Origin: Bacteroidota bacterium
Lineage (GTDB): Bacteria > Bacteroidota > Bacteroidia > CAIKAF01
DNA: 64,000 nt
NCBI GenBank assembly: GCA_023432985.1
Contig: JAEZEQ010000062.1
Location: 101,196 to 165,195 of the forward strand
Direction of reading: 5' to 3'
Of the stretch, positions 25,743 through 33,683 are shown piece by piece; position 1 is the stretch's first letter, and every line of letters begins with the position of its first letter. Made by a program: the position numbers and the translations under genes. The notes under the pieces were generated by a model. That model did no database searches. It worked only from the letters and a program-made list of their open reading frames with translations, and was not told the DNA's origin.

Positions 25743-27206
25743 ATGGCAGACAAAAAGAAGAAATTAAGTTCCGTTTCGGGAAGACCCATAGCCGAAAATC
25801 AGAATGTAGAGACAGCCGGGAAGCGGGGTCCTATGTTATTGCAAGACTTTTGGTTTTTGGAAAAACTAAGTCATTTCAGTCGCGAAGTAATTCCCGAAAG
25901 ACGCATGCATGCAAAAGGTTCAGGTGCATTCGGTACTTTTACCCTTACCCATGATATCAGTGCCTATACCCGGGCTAAGCTTTTCTCCGAAATCGGAAAG
26001 AAAACTGAGGTTTTTGCACGCTTTTCTACCGTAGCCGGTGAAAGAGGAGCCGCAGATGCTGAAAGAGATATACGGGGCTTTGCCGTAAAATTTTATACCG
26101 AAGAAGGCAATTGGGATTTGGTAGGCAATAATACACCCGTATTTTTTTTCAGGGATCCCTATAAATTTCCCGACCTGAACAAAGCCGTAAAAAGAGATCC
26201 CAAAACCAATTTACGCAGTGCGAACAATAATTGGGATTTTTGGACACTTTTGCCGGAAGCCCTGCATCAAATAACCATAACCATGAGCGACAGAGGTATA
26301 CCCAAATCCTATCGCCATATGCATGGTTTTGGCAGCCATACCTTCAGTCTAATAAATGCTCAAAATGAAAGATTTTGGGTAAAATTCCACTGGATATGCC
26401 AACAAGGAATTGAGAATTTATCGAATGAGGAAGCCGCAGCCATCATTGGAAAAGACCGCGAAAGTCACCAACGCGATTTATTCGATTCTATAGAAAAAGG
26501 CGATTTCCCAAAATGGAAATTATGTGTTCAGATTATGCCTGAAGCAGATGCCAAAACCTATCGTTACAATCCTTTCGATCTGACCAAGGTATGGCCCAAA
26601 GGCGATTATCCGCTTATAGAAGTGGGAATAATGGAATTAAATCGCAATCCCGAAAATTATTTTGCAGATGTAGAGCAAGCCGCCTTTAATCCGGCCCACG
26701 TGGTACCGGGCATTGGCTACTCGCCCGACAAGATGTTGCAAGCCCGTTTATTTTCATACGGCGATGCGCAACGTTACAGACTAGGCGTAAATCATTATCA
26801 AATTCCGGTTAATACACCCAAATGTCCTTTTCATAACTCGAGTCGCGACGGCGCCATGCGCGTAGATGGCAATGAAGGTTCTACCCTGCATTATGAGCCC
26901 AACAGCTACGATCAATGGAAGGAACAAAAAGAATACGCAGAACCTCCCCTGCCTTTAGAAGGAGATGCTTATCATTACGATCATAGAGAAGATGAGGATT
27001 ATTATTCTCAGCCCGGAAATTTATTCCGACTTCTCAGTGCCGACAAAAAAGCATTGCTTTTCAAAAATACGGCAGCCGAAATTGGAGGTGCTGCTCAGTT
27101 TATACAAGAAAGACATATAGCCAATTGCTACAAAGCCGATCCGGATTATGGAAAAGGCGTAGCAGAAGCATTGGGTCTGGATATTCAAAAAATAGATCTT
27201 ACTTAA
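25743..27206 (+). CDS. katA: Catalase, monofunctional haem type, small subunit
   Basis: 487 residues, the small-subunit class. Breaks down hydrogen peroxide in the cytoplasm. Catalytic His56 is in RRMHAKGSGAFGTF, Asn129 in DLVGNNTPVFFFRD, and the proximal haem ligand Tyr339 in RLFSYGDAQRYRLG. RFSTVAGERGAADAERDIRG is also present. It lies downstream of yceI and upstream of a bidirectional terminator shared with the convergent merR gene. I see no separate promoter in the 39-bp gap. Confidence 0.97.
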   Translation: MADKKKKLSSVSGRPIAENQNVETAGKRGPMLLQDFWFLEKLSHFSREVIPERRMHAKGSGAFGTFTLTHDISAYTRAKLFSEIGKKTEVFARFSTVAGERGAADAERDIRGFAVKFYTEEGNWDLVGNNTPVFFFRDPYKFPDLNKAVKRDPKTNLRSANNNWDFWTLLPEALHQITITMSDRGIPKSYRHMHGFGSHTFSLINAQNERFWVKFHWICQQGIENLSNEEAAAIIGKDRESHQRDLFDSIEKGDFPKWKLCVQIMPEADAKTYRYNPFDLTKVWPKGDYPLIEVGIMELNRNPENYFADVEQAAFNPAHVVPGIGYSPDKMLQARLFSYGDAQRYRLGVNHYQIPVNTPKCPFHNSSRDGAMRVDGNEGSTLHYEPNSYDQWKEQKEYAEPPLPLEGDAYHYDHREDEDYYSQPGNLFRLLSADKKALLFKNTAAEIGGAAQFIQERHIANCYKADPDYGKGVAEALGLDIQKIDLT

Positions 27207-27210
27207 GACA

Positions 27211-27243
27211 AAAAAAGCGACATACAAAAAATGTCGCTTTTTT
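27211..27243. terminator. Bidirectional terminator between catalase and merR
   Basis: Arms AAAAAAGCGACAT (27211-27223) and ATGTCGCTTTTTT (27231-27243), 7-nt loop. A and T tracts on either side serve both convergent genes. It overlaps the merR stop codon. Confidence 0.85.
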
Positions 27244-27592
27244 ATTTTTTATCCAGTCCTTGCCGCAAGACTTTTAATTCGTGTAATACTTTTTCTAAAC
27301 GCTGAAGCATTTCCCGTTTTTTTTCGTCTCCATGCATGGAATGCTCTATCGATTTTCGAGCCCCTTCGAGGGTAAGTCCCTGTTCTTTTACTAAAAAATA
27401 AATACGTTTTAGCGTTTCTACATCCTTCTTAGTAAAAAAACGATTCCCTTTTTTATTCCGTATAGGTTGCAAAAAGTCGAATTCTTTTTCCCAATAGCGA
27501 ATTAAAGAAACATTCACATTCAGCATGGAGGCCACTTCCCCTATGGGGTAGTAAACTTTCAATTCCTCATCATTTAATTCTTTATAGGGCAA
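27242..27592 (-). CDS. MerR-family transcriptional regulator
   Basis: 116 residues from a TTG at 27592, giving (M)PYKELNDEELKVYYPIGEVASML, which is where homologues start. The open frame runs to 27658 but contains no ATG, and an exact -7 box (27613-27620) lies inside that extension. The winged HTH reads YYPIGEVASMLNVNVSLIRY, then WEKEFDFLQP and KGNRFFTKKDVETLKRIY. The C-terminal part is a helix that should form a coiled coil. The effector is unknown; it lacks the Cys ligands of metal-sensing MerR proteins. Confidence 0.87.
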   Translation of the reverse strand: MPYKELNDEELKVYYPIGEVASMLNVNVSLIRYWEKEFDFLQPIRNKKGNRFFTKKDVETLKRIYFLVKEQGLTLEGARKSIEHSMHGDEKKREMLQRLEKVLHELKVLRQGLDKK

Positions 27593-27612
27593 ATCCGATG
27601 TATTTAAGGAGA

Positions 27613-27620
27613 CAAATTTA
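27613..27620 (-). promoter_or_regulatory. -7 promoter element of merR
   Basis: TAAATTTG on the minus strand, exact consensus, 20 nt before the TTG start. Confidence 0.6.
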
Positions 27621-27674
27621 TGAAAAACGGCTGCAAATAAGTTTCGAAACAAAAGCAATCTACCTAAAAATAAT

Positions 27675-27682
27675 TATATTTG
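27675..27682 (+). promoter_or_regulatory. -7 promoter element of the T9SS substrate gene
   Basis: TATATTTG, exact TAnnTTTG, 22 nt before the ATG at 27705. It is divergent from the merR element 55 bp away. Confidence 0.65.
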
Positions 27683-27704
27683 AAGCATAAAAACTATAAC
27701 TAAA

Positions 27705-28871
27705 ATGAAAAAATTATTTACTCTAGCATTTACTTTAGGTGCTCTAGGCGCATTACAAGCCCAAATAACCATTACAGATTCTGACTTTGCTTCTGTTGGG
27801 GATGTGGTAAAAATGGGCGTGGATACCCTGCCGGTTTCCAATTTGGATCTGGGACAACCCGGGCCTCAGCGTCACTGGTATTTCGAAGATTTACAAACCA
27901 ATTATTTGAAAAACATAAACTTCCAAGATCCAAGTTCATTGCCGAACGGAGCCAGCTTCCCTACTTCCAATATTGCACAAATTGAAAATGGGAATACTGT
28001 TTTCCTCGAAAAAACATCTGCAGGAATCGAGGTTATCGGTACCGTACAAATGTTCAACGGTATGAGTTTCGATGCTCATTTTAATCCGACTTATACCATT
28101 TTACCTTTCCCGTTAAACTACAATGATACCTACGGTGGAACTTATCAATTTTCCGAAAAAATATATTTAGGCATTGATACTACTGTAAATGTAGGTACTC
28201 CGGTGCAAATTCAGCTCGATTCGGTGTGGATTAAAAGAGCATCTACCATCAATGCTACCGTCGATGCATGGGGAACCATCTATAGTCCATTGGCTCACGT
28301 ACCCGCACTTCGTGCCAGTGTAACTCAAGTAAATGTTGATTCTACTTGGGTATATTTCGGTCAAGCCGTTAATATCCCGTTTGTAATAAACATTCCACAA
28401 GGTTGGAACCTGATCGACCAAGCTATGGCGAGTCAGATTGCTATGGCTGATCCGGCTTTAGGAGCTGCGTTAGGAAATGCAACCAGTACCACTACCGTTA
28501 ACACCAAAGAGTTTTTTGCAAAAAATTACAAATACCGTTTTGCTTCTATAGAAGTAGATGCAAATAATACGCCTATTCGTGCCGAATTCCTTTCGAATGA
28601 AAGTGTAATGAATGCATTAGAAAGCTTTGAATCAAATCCGGCTCTTAAGGTTTATCCAAACCCAACTGCCTCTTTCATTTCATTCACAGAAAACCTAATG
28701 CCTGGAACAGAATATCGTATTTATGATATGAAAGGTGCCGTAATTGAAGCAAAAAATATTCAATCGAATACCTTGTCTGTTTCCCATTTGGCTAACGGAA
28801 ATTATACCATAGTGCTTTATAATGCCAATCAAACCGTATTGGCCAGCGAAAAATTCATCGTCGCTAAATAA
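27705..28871 (+). CDS. Secreted protein with type A T9SS sorting domain
   Basis: 388 residues with a signal peptide (MKKLFTLAFTLGALGALQAQ). The middle 280 residues are beta-rich and match no family I can name. The last 75 residues are a type IX secretion C-terminal domain: LKVYPNPTASFISFTENL, then YRIYDMKGAVIEAKN and LANGNYTIVLYN. It should be exported across the outer membrane and attached at the surface. It has its own promoter and terminator; the divergent MerR protein might regulate it. Confidence 0.88.
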   Translation: MKKLFTLAFTLGALGALQAQITITDSDFASVGDVVKMGVDTLPVSNLDLGQPGPQRHWYFEDLQTNYLKNINFQDPSSLPNGASFPTSNIAQIENGNTVFLEKTSAGIEVIGTVQMFNGMSFDAHFNPTYTILPFPLNYNDTYGGTYQFSEKIYLGIDTTVNVGTPVQIQLDSVWIKRASTINATVDAWGTIYSPLAHVPALRASVTQVNVDSTWVYFGQAVNIPFVINIPQGWNLIDQAMASQIAMADPALGAALGNATSTTTVNTKEFFAKNYKYRFASIEVDANNTPIRAEFLSNESVMNALESFESNPALKVYPNPTASFISFTENLMPGTEYRIYDMKGAVIEAKNIQSNTLSVSHLANGNYTIVLYNANQTVLASEKFIVAK

Positions 28872-28891
28872 TAAAGCAACATACACATTTT

Positions 28892-28920
28892 AAAGGCTAT
28901 CCATAGGGTAGTCTTTTTTA
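28892..28920 (+). terminator. Terminator of the T9SS substrate gene
   Basis: AAAGGCTATCC pairs with GGGTAGTCTTT, including two G-U pairs, with a 3-nt loop and a T run after it. Confidence 0.65.
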
Positions 28921-28993
28921 TTTTTCTATATGTGGGGAATGGTCTCGGAAACGGCAAAAGAAAAGATGTAACCTTAGTTTAGGATAAAACGTC

Positions 28994-29001
28994 TAACTTT
29001 G
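28994..29001 (+). promoter_or_regulatory. -7 promoter element of the mevalonate operon
   Basis: TAACTTTG, exact TAnnTTTG, 19 nt before the mvaA ATG. Confidence 0.65.
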
Positions 29002-29020
29002 CAAAAAAAAGAAATCAGAA

Positions 29021-30373
29021 ATGACGAATTCAAAAGCTATACAAGATATTGCCCATGGCTTTTCTAAATTGAGTAAAGAGGAAAAATTAAAAAAAACCGC
29101 ATCTCTTTTTCCCAATCCCGAAGAGACAGAGAAAGAGTTTCAATCTTTCAATCATCCCGATAAAAACAAGCAAAAAGTATTCGACGAGTTTTCGGAAAAT
29201 ACCATAACCAATTATTATTTCCCATACGGTGTTGTGCCCAATGTGATGATTAACGGCAAAAGTTATATGTTGCCCATGGTCATCGAGGAAAGCAGCGTGG
29301 TAGCAGCCGCATCTAAAAGTGCTAAATTCTGGAGTACGCGGGGCGGATTTAAAGCGGAGGTAATCAGTACGAAAAAATTAGGTCAGGTTCACTTTATTTG
29401 GTTGGGCGATAAGGCAAAATTATATGCTGCATTTTCTGATTTGAAAGCTGAATTATTCGACCAAACTCAGCATATCACAGCCAATATGCAAAAGCGTGGT
29501 GGCGGGATTCTCGATATTGAACTCATAGACATGACGCATGAAGAGCCCGGCTATTATCAACTTAAGGCCACTTTCGAAACATGCGATAGCATGGGTGCCA
29601 ATTTTATCAATTCCTGCCTAGAGGAGTTTGCCATTATTTTGCGCAATTTCTTCGAGGACAGCGAGCAATTTCAGGGTAACGAAAAAGAAGTGACCGTAAT
29701 TATGAGTATACTCAGCAATTATACGCCCGATTGTTTGGTGCGCGTTTGGGTAGAATGTCCAATTGCCGATTTGGGTAGCTTTGAAGACGGGAAAATATCG
29801 CCGGAAGAATTTGCCCGAAAATTCGCCTTAGCTGTTAAAGTAGCCACTGTAGACCCATACCGTGCGGCAACCCACAATAAAGGAATTTATAACGGTATCG
29901 ATTCTGTAGTTTTAGCCACCGGAAATGACTTCAGAGCCGTGGAAGCAGCAGGCCATACCTATGCTTCACGCAATGGGAAATACAGCTCGCTAACTTATAT
30001 CGACTTATCGAACGACACCTTTAAATACGTACTCGAAGTACCCATGGCTTTAGGTGTAGTGGGCGGATTAACCGCATTGCATCCTATGGCCAAAAAATCT
30101 ATAGAAATGCTGGGGAACCCATCGGCAAGTGAATTGATGATGATCACCGCAACGGCAGGAATGGCAAATAATTTCGGAGCCTTACATTCGCTTACAACAA
30201 GCGGGATTCAGAAAGGACACATGAAAATGCACTTACTCAATATACTAAACCATTTTGATGCCGATGAAGTGGAAAAAGTGGAAGCCGTAGAATATTTTAA
30301 AACCAATAAAGTGTCCTTTAATTCGGTTCGCAGCTTCCTGATTGCATATCGCGAAAATATTTTAAAAGGCTAA
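29021..30373 (+). CDS. mvaA: Hydroxymethylglutaryl-CoA reductase, class II type
   Basis: 450 residues. Reduces HMG-CoA to mevalonate. Class II features are the N-terminal MVIEESSVVAAASKSAKFW with the catalytic Glu (89/90), ETCDSMGANFINS, the Lys of ATHNKGIYNG, ALGVVGGLTALHP and the C-terminal His in QKGHMKMH. There is no membrane anchor, as expected for bacteria. First gene of a four-gene mevalonate operon; the next ATG follows its stop by 1 bp. HMG-CoA synthase is not in the window. NADH or NADPH use cannot be read. Confidence 0.96.
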   Translation: MTNSKAIQDIAHGFSKLSKEEKLKKTASLFPNPEETEKEFQSFNHPDKNKQKVFDEFSENTITNYYFPYGVVPNVMINGKSYMLPMVIEESSVVAAASKSAKFWSTRGGFKAEVISTKKLGQVHFIWLGDKAKLYAAFSDLKAELFDQTQHITANMQKRGGGILDIELIDMTHEEPGYYQLKATFETCDSMGANFINSCLEEFAIILRNFFEDSEQFQGNEKEVTVIMSILSNYTPDCLVRVWVECPIADLGSFEDGKISPEEFARKFALAVKVATVDPYRAATHNKGIYNGIDSVVLATGNDFRAVEAAGHTYASRNGKYSSLTYIDLSNDTFKYVLEVPMALGVVGGLTALHPMAKKSIEMLGNPSASELMMITATAGMANNFGALHSLTTSGIQKGHMKMHLLNILNHFDADEVEKVEAVEYFKTNKVSFNSVRSFLIAYRENILKG

Positions 30374-30374
30374 A

Positions 30375-31277
30375 ATGCAAAAAAAAGCGCACGGCAAATT
30401 TTTACTCACCGGCGAGTATTTGGTACTCAAAGGTGCTAAATCTTTGGCCTTACCTCTCAAATATGGGCAAAGCATGCAGGTTGAAGAGAGCGGGAATTTG
30501 CATTGTATATGGGACAGTTTGCAAAATGGAAACTCCTGGTTCCATGCTCAGTTCGACCAAGACCTGAAGCTTCAGCAAACAAATGATAATGAAGTGGCTC
30601 ACATATTGGAGGAAATATTCGAAAATATTCTTTTGCAAAATCCCAATGCCAAGGAATTATTTGTGGGTAAATCTTTCCGTTTTGATACCGATTTTCCACG
30701 AAACTGGGGATTGGGAACCAGCTCTACTTTAGTGGCCTTATTGGCCGATTATGCCCAATGCAATCCCTATCAAATCCTTGAAAAAAGCTTCGGAGGCAGT
30801 GGATACGACTTGGCTTGTGCCTTTGCGCAGGGACCCATATTTTATACCCGAAATGGATATAATCCCATCGTAGAAAATGCGCATTTCAATCCGAGTTTTG
30901 CCGATAAAATTTATTTCGTCTATCTTGGTCAAAAACAAAACAGCGCCAAAGAGGTGAAGAAATTCTTCAAAGAAGCACAAATTCACCCCGAAGATTTGCA
31001 AAAAATTTCTCATTTATCCGAAGCATTTTGTTTGGCACAAAATGTGCAGGAACTGATGCAAGCCATGAAAGAACACGAACAAATAATGAGTCGCATTTTA
31101 AATACAAAAACAGTCCAGGAATTGCACTTTGCCGATTTCGACGGAGCTGTAAAAAGTATGGGAGCCTGGGGCGGCGATTTTATAATGGTAGCGTCTGACA
31201 ATGAACCAAATAAGGTAAAAGAATATTTTTTAAACAAAGGATTTGTAACAATACTGGGTTACTCAAACGTCTTATAG
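30375..31277 (+). CDS. GHMP kinase, GYDIA family (candidate phosphomevalonate kinase)
   Basis: 300 residues. The GHMP fold is visible from the N-terminal HGKFLLTGEYLVLKGAKSLA, the phosphate loop NWGLGTSSTLVALLAD (about 111-126) and FGGSGYDLACAFAQGP. The GYDLA element corresponds to the GYDIA motif that names a Bacteroidota family, with Leu for Ile. C-terminal AWGGDFIMVAS is the substrate-side loop. It sits between mvaA and mvaD, where no conventional phosphomevalonate kinase is seen, so it may supply that activity (inference). Confidence 0.85.
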   Translation: MQKKAHGKFLLTGEYLVLKGAKSLALPLKYGQSMQVEESGNLHCIWDSLQNGNSWFHAQFDQDLKLQQTNDNEVAHILEEIFENILLQNPNAKELFVGKSFRFDTDFPRNWGLGTSSTLVALLADYAQCNPYQILEKSFGGSGYDLACAFAQGPIFYTRNGYNPIVENAHFNPSFADKIYFVYLGQKQNSAKEVKKFFKEAQIHPEDLQKISHLSEAFCLAQNVQELMQAMKEHEQIMSRILNTKTVQELHFADFDGAVKSMGAWGGDFIMVASDNEPNKVKEYFLNKGFVTILGYSNVL

Positions 31278-31287
31278 GCGATTTCAT

Positions 31288-32370
31288 ATGAATACTACAA
31301 GCAAAACTTTAACAGAAAGACTACCTGAAACATTTGTAGCCGGCATAACCGAGTGGACAAGTCCCTCGAATATTGCATTGGTTAAATATTGGGGTAAATA
31401 CGACAATCAAATTCCTGCGAATCCATCCATCAGTATTACGCTGTCGGCTTGTCATACCAAGACAGAAATGCATTGGAAAAAGTCGGAAACGGGTCAATTC
31501 GCCATAGATTTTTATTTCGACGGAGCGAAAAATGAGGCTTTTGGAAATAAGATTAAAAAGTTTTTAGAATCCTTACCCGAGAGAAATTATATAAAAGACC
31601 TGCATATTACGGCATATTCGTCCAACACTTTCCCTCATTCGGCAGGAATAGCATCTTCTGCCAGTGGAATGAGTGCATTTGTACTTTGTTTTTTGGAAAT
31701 GGAAAAACAAGTATTCGGACTTCACGAAAATGAAAATGATTTTTATCGGGAAGCCAGTATATTATCGCGTTTGGCGAGTGGAAGTGCGAGCCGAAGTGTT
31801 TATGGGGGATTAGTAAGCTGGGGCCAATCGAATGTATTAGCCGACAGTTCAGATCTTTATGCCACACAGTATCAAGGTGCATTACATGCCGATTTTAAAA
31901 ATCTGCAAGATTCCATTATCATTTGCGACCGAGGTGAAAAAAGCGTGAGTTCGAGAGCCGGTCATGGTTTAATGAAAACCAATCCATACGCTGCGCGTCG
32001 ATTTGAACATGCACACGAAAACATGGCTGCTTTAATGGAATCTATGTCGAAAGGCGATTGGGATACATTTGCCGCTTTAGTAGAAAATGAAGCGCTGACA
32101 TTACACGGCATGATGATGATGAGTTACCCTTGGTTCATTTTGATGAAACCAAAGACCATTGCATTATTAGACGTCATAAAAAACTACAGAGAGAAAAATG
32201 GCATACGCATGTGTTTCACACTAGATGCAGGCCCGAATATACACCTTATCTACCCTGAATCAGAAAAAGAAAAGGTGCATCAATTTCTCAAAAACGAAAT
32301 AGAAAATCTTTTACCGGAAAATTCCATTATCTTTGATCAAGAAGGTAATGGTCCGAAAAAAATGAAATAA
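31288..32370 (+). CDS. mvaD: Diphosphomevalonate decarboxylase
   Basis: 360 residues of the GHMP superfamily. Converts mevalonate 5-diphosphate to isopentenyl diphosphate with ATP. The signature SPSNIALVKYWGKYDNQIPA lies near the N-terminus; the ATP loop is FPHSAGIASSASGMSAF, and SRLASGSASRSVYGG and the catalytic-side TLDAGPNIHLIYP follow. Third gene of the mevalonate operon, 10 bp after the GHMP kinase. Confidence 0.96.
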   Translation: MNTTSKTLTERLPETFVAGITEWTSPSNIALVKYWGKYDNQIPANPSISITLSACHTKTEMHWKKSETGQFAIDFYFDGAKNEAFGNKIKKFLESLPERNYIKDLHITAYSSNTFPHSAGIASSASGMSAFVLCFLEMEKQVFGLHENENDFYREASILSRLASGSASRSVYGGLVSWGQSNVLADSSDLYATQYQGALHADFKNLQDSIIICDRGEKSVSSRAGHGLMKTNPYAARRFEHAHENMAALMESMSKGDWDTFAALVENEALTLHGMMMMSYPWFILMKPKTIALLDVIKNYREKNGIRMCFTLDAGPNIHLIYPESEKEKVHQFLKNEIENLLPENSIIFDQEGNGPKKMK

Positions 32371-32376
32371 TCAGCA

Positions 32377-33321
32377 ATGCATTCTAAAAATTTCAAATCG
32401 AAGATATTGTTGTTTGGTGAGTACAGCATCATTCACAATTCAATGGGACTAACCATTCCTTTTGATTTCTATAAGGGCAAACTTACCTTTAAATCTAGAA
32501 ATTTAACTGCCGAGCAAGCACAACAAAGCAATGCAGATTTAAAAACCTACGCCACCTATTTAAAAGGTTTGGTAGAAAAAAACGAATTGGGTTTTGCTTT
32601 TGATATCGACACCTTATTAAATGATATTGAAAAGGGATTAATTTTCGACAGCACCATTCCTCAAGGCTATGGAGTGGGTTCTAGCGGAGCTTTGGTTGCC
32701 GCTTTGTACGAAAAATACGCATTCGACAAGGTATATAACGAAGATGCTTTATCTTCGGACGATATTTTGAAATTGAAGAGTCAGTTTGCCAAAATGGAAT
32801 GTTATTTCCATGGCACCAGCAGTGGCTTAGATCCATTGATTTGTTATCTTCAACATCCTATTTTAATTGAAAACAAAGAAGCGATTGGAGCGGTAAATAT
32901 TCCGGCCAGTCAGCTCAATGGAAATGGAGGTATTTTCTTAATCGACACCAAACAAGTTGGAAAAACCGGACCTTTGGTTCAATTGTTTTTAGATAAATGT
33001 AAGGAAGATGGTTTTTTGGGTTTAGTTAGAAAAGAAATGATTCCTTTCAACGACAATTGTATCAAAGCATTCTTAAAAGGTGAAGCGAAAGACTTGTTGA
33101 GTAATGTGAAAGAATTAAGTCATTTCCTTATTTCGCATTTAGACCCTATGGTTCCTAAGCGTTTTCGTAAAGTATGGAAAAAGGGATTAGAAAGTGAAAG
33201 CTATTATCTAAAATTATGTGGCAGTGGCGGAGGAGGATATCTTCTAGGTTTTGCTCCGGATTTAGAAAAAGCAAAAGCCGATTTAAAAGGCTACAATATT
33301 GAAATTATACATCGATTTTAA
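32377..33321 (+). CDS. mvk: Mevalonate kinase
   Basis: 314 residues, GHMP superfamily. Phosphorylates mevalonate at C5. Marks are SKILLFGEYSIIHNSMGLTI, the ATP loop PQGYGVGSSGALVAALYEKY, ECYFHGTSSGLDPLICYL and LCGSGGGGYLLGF at the C-terminus. Last gene of the operon, 6 bp after mvaD, with a terminator after it. Sister activities (decarboxylase, GYDLA kinase) are clearly different, so kinase assignment rests on the HGTSSGLDP motif typical of mevalonate kinase. Confidence 0.92.
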   Translation: MHSKNFKSKILLFGEYSIIHNSMGLTIPFDFYKGKLTFKSRNLTAEQAQQSNADLKTYATYLKGLVEKNELGFAFDIDTLLNDIEKGLIFDSTIPQGYGVGSSGALVAALYEKYAFDKVYNEDALSSDDILKLKSQFAKMECYFHGTSSGLDPLICYLQHPILIENKEAIGAVNIPASQLNGNGGIFLIDTKQVGKTGPLVQLFLDKCKEDGFLGLVRKEMIPFNDNCIKAFLKGEAKDLLSNVKELSHFLISHLDPMVPKRFRKVWKKGLESESYYLKLCGSGGGGYLLGFAPDLEKAKADLKGYNIEIIHRF

Positions 33322-33327
33322 ATAATT

Positions 33328-33352
33328 AAAGCTCCTTAAGGGGCTTTTTTTT
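33328..33352 (+). terminator. Terminator of the mevalonate operon
   Basis: AGCTCC and GGGGCT pair across a TTAA loop, followed by eight T. It ends exactly at the stop codon of the convergent DUF3820 gene. Confidence 0.75.
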
Positions 33353-33596
33353 ATCCCTTATTTATCATTTGGCGTTGCAATTCTGTCATTATATACTCCA
33401 GGCCATTCGACTTAATCACCCATGTTGTCTGCAGCATCATTCCCAGTTTTCCTTCGGGGAAGCCTTCTCTGGAAAACCATTCGAGATAACTCACCGGCAA
33501 ATTCCAAATTCGCGTACCTTTATATTTCCCAAAGGGCATTTGCGTTTTTAAAATATCTATAAGAATTTTAGAATCGGGCTGCATCAAATTTTCCAT
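33351..33596 (-). CDS. DUF3820 family protein
   Basis: 81 residues from the ATG at 33596 (MENLMQPDSKILIDILKTQM). The open frame extends 24 bp further, but an exact -7 box (33602-33609) lies there. The core QMPFGKYKGTRIWNLPVSYLEWF is the DUF3820 signature (written here across the two halves), followed by GKLGMMLQTTWVIKSNGLE. Such proteins are cytoplasmic and often linked to nucleic-acid or exonuclease-associated contexts. Function unknown. Confidence 0.88.
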   Translation of the reverse strand: MENLMQPDSKILIDILKTQMPFGKYKGTRIWNLPVSYLEWFSREGFPEGKLGMMLQTTWVIKSNGLEYIMTELQRQMINKG

Positions 33597-33601
33597 AAGC
33601 A

Positions 33602-33609
33602 CAAAGATA
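33602..33609 (-). promoter_or_regulatory. -7 promoter element of the DUF3820 gene (leaderless arrangement)
   Basis: TATCTTTG on the minus strand, exact consensus, ends 5 nt before the ATG, so the transcript would have almost no leader. Confidence 0.6.
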
Positions 33610-33683
33610 TAAAAGCCCAATCAGTTAATATGGGAATAATACCTAAACCTGAATCGGATTAAATCTAATATAGGTGAACCTTT

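Noticed and set aside
22273..27206. A single stress island acquired by transfer
   Set aside because: Codon use and composition look like the neighbours, promoters are of the native type, and no mobility gene or attachment repeat flanks the region.
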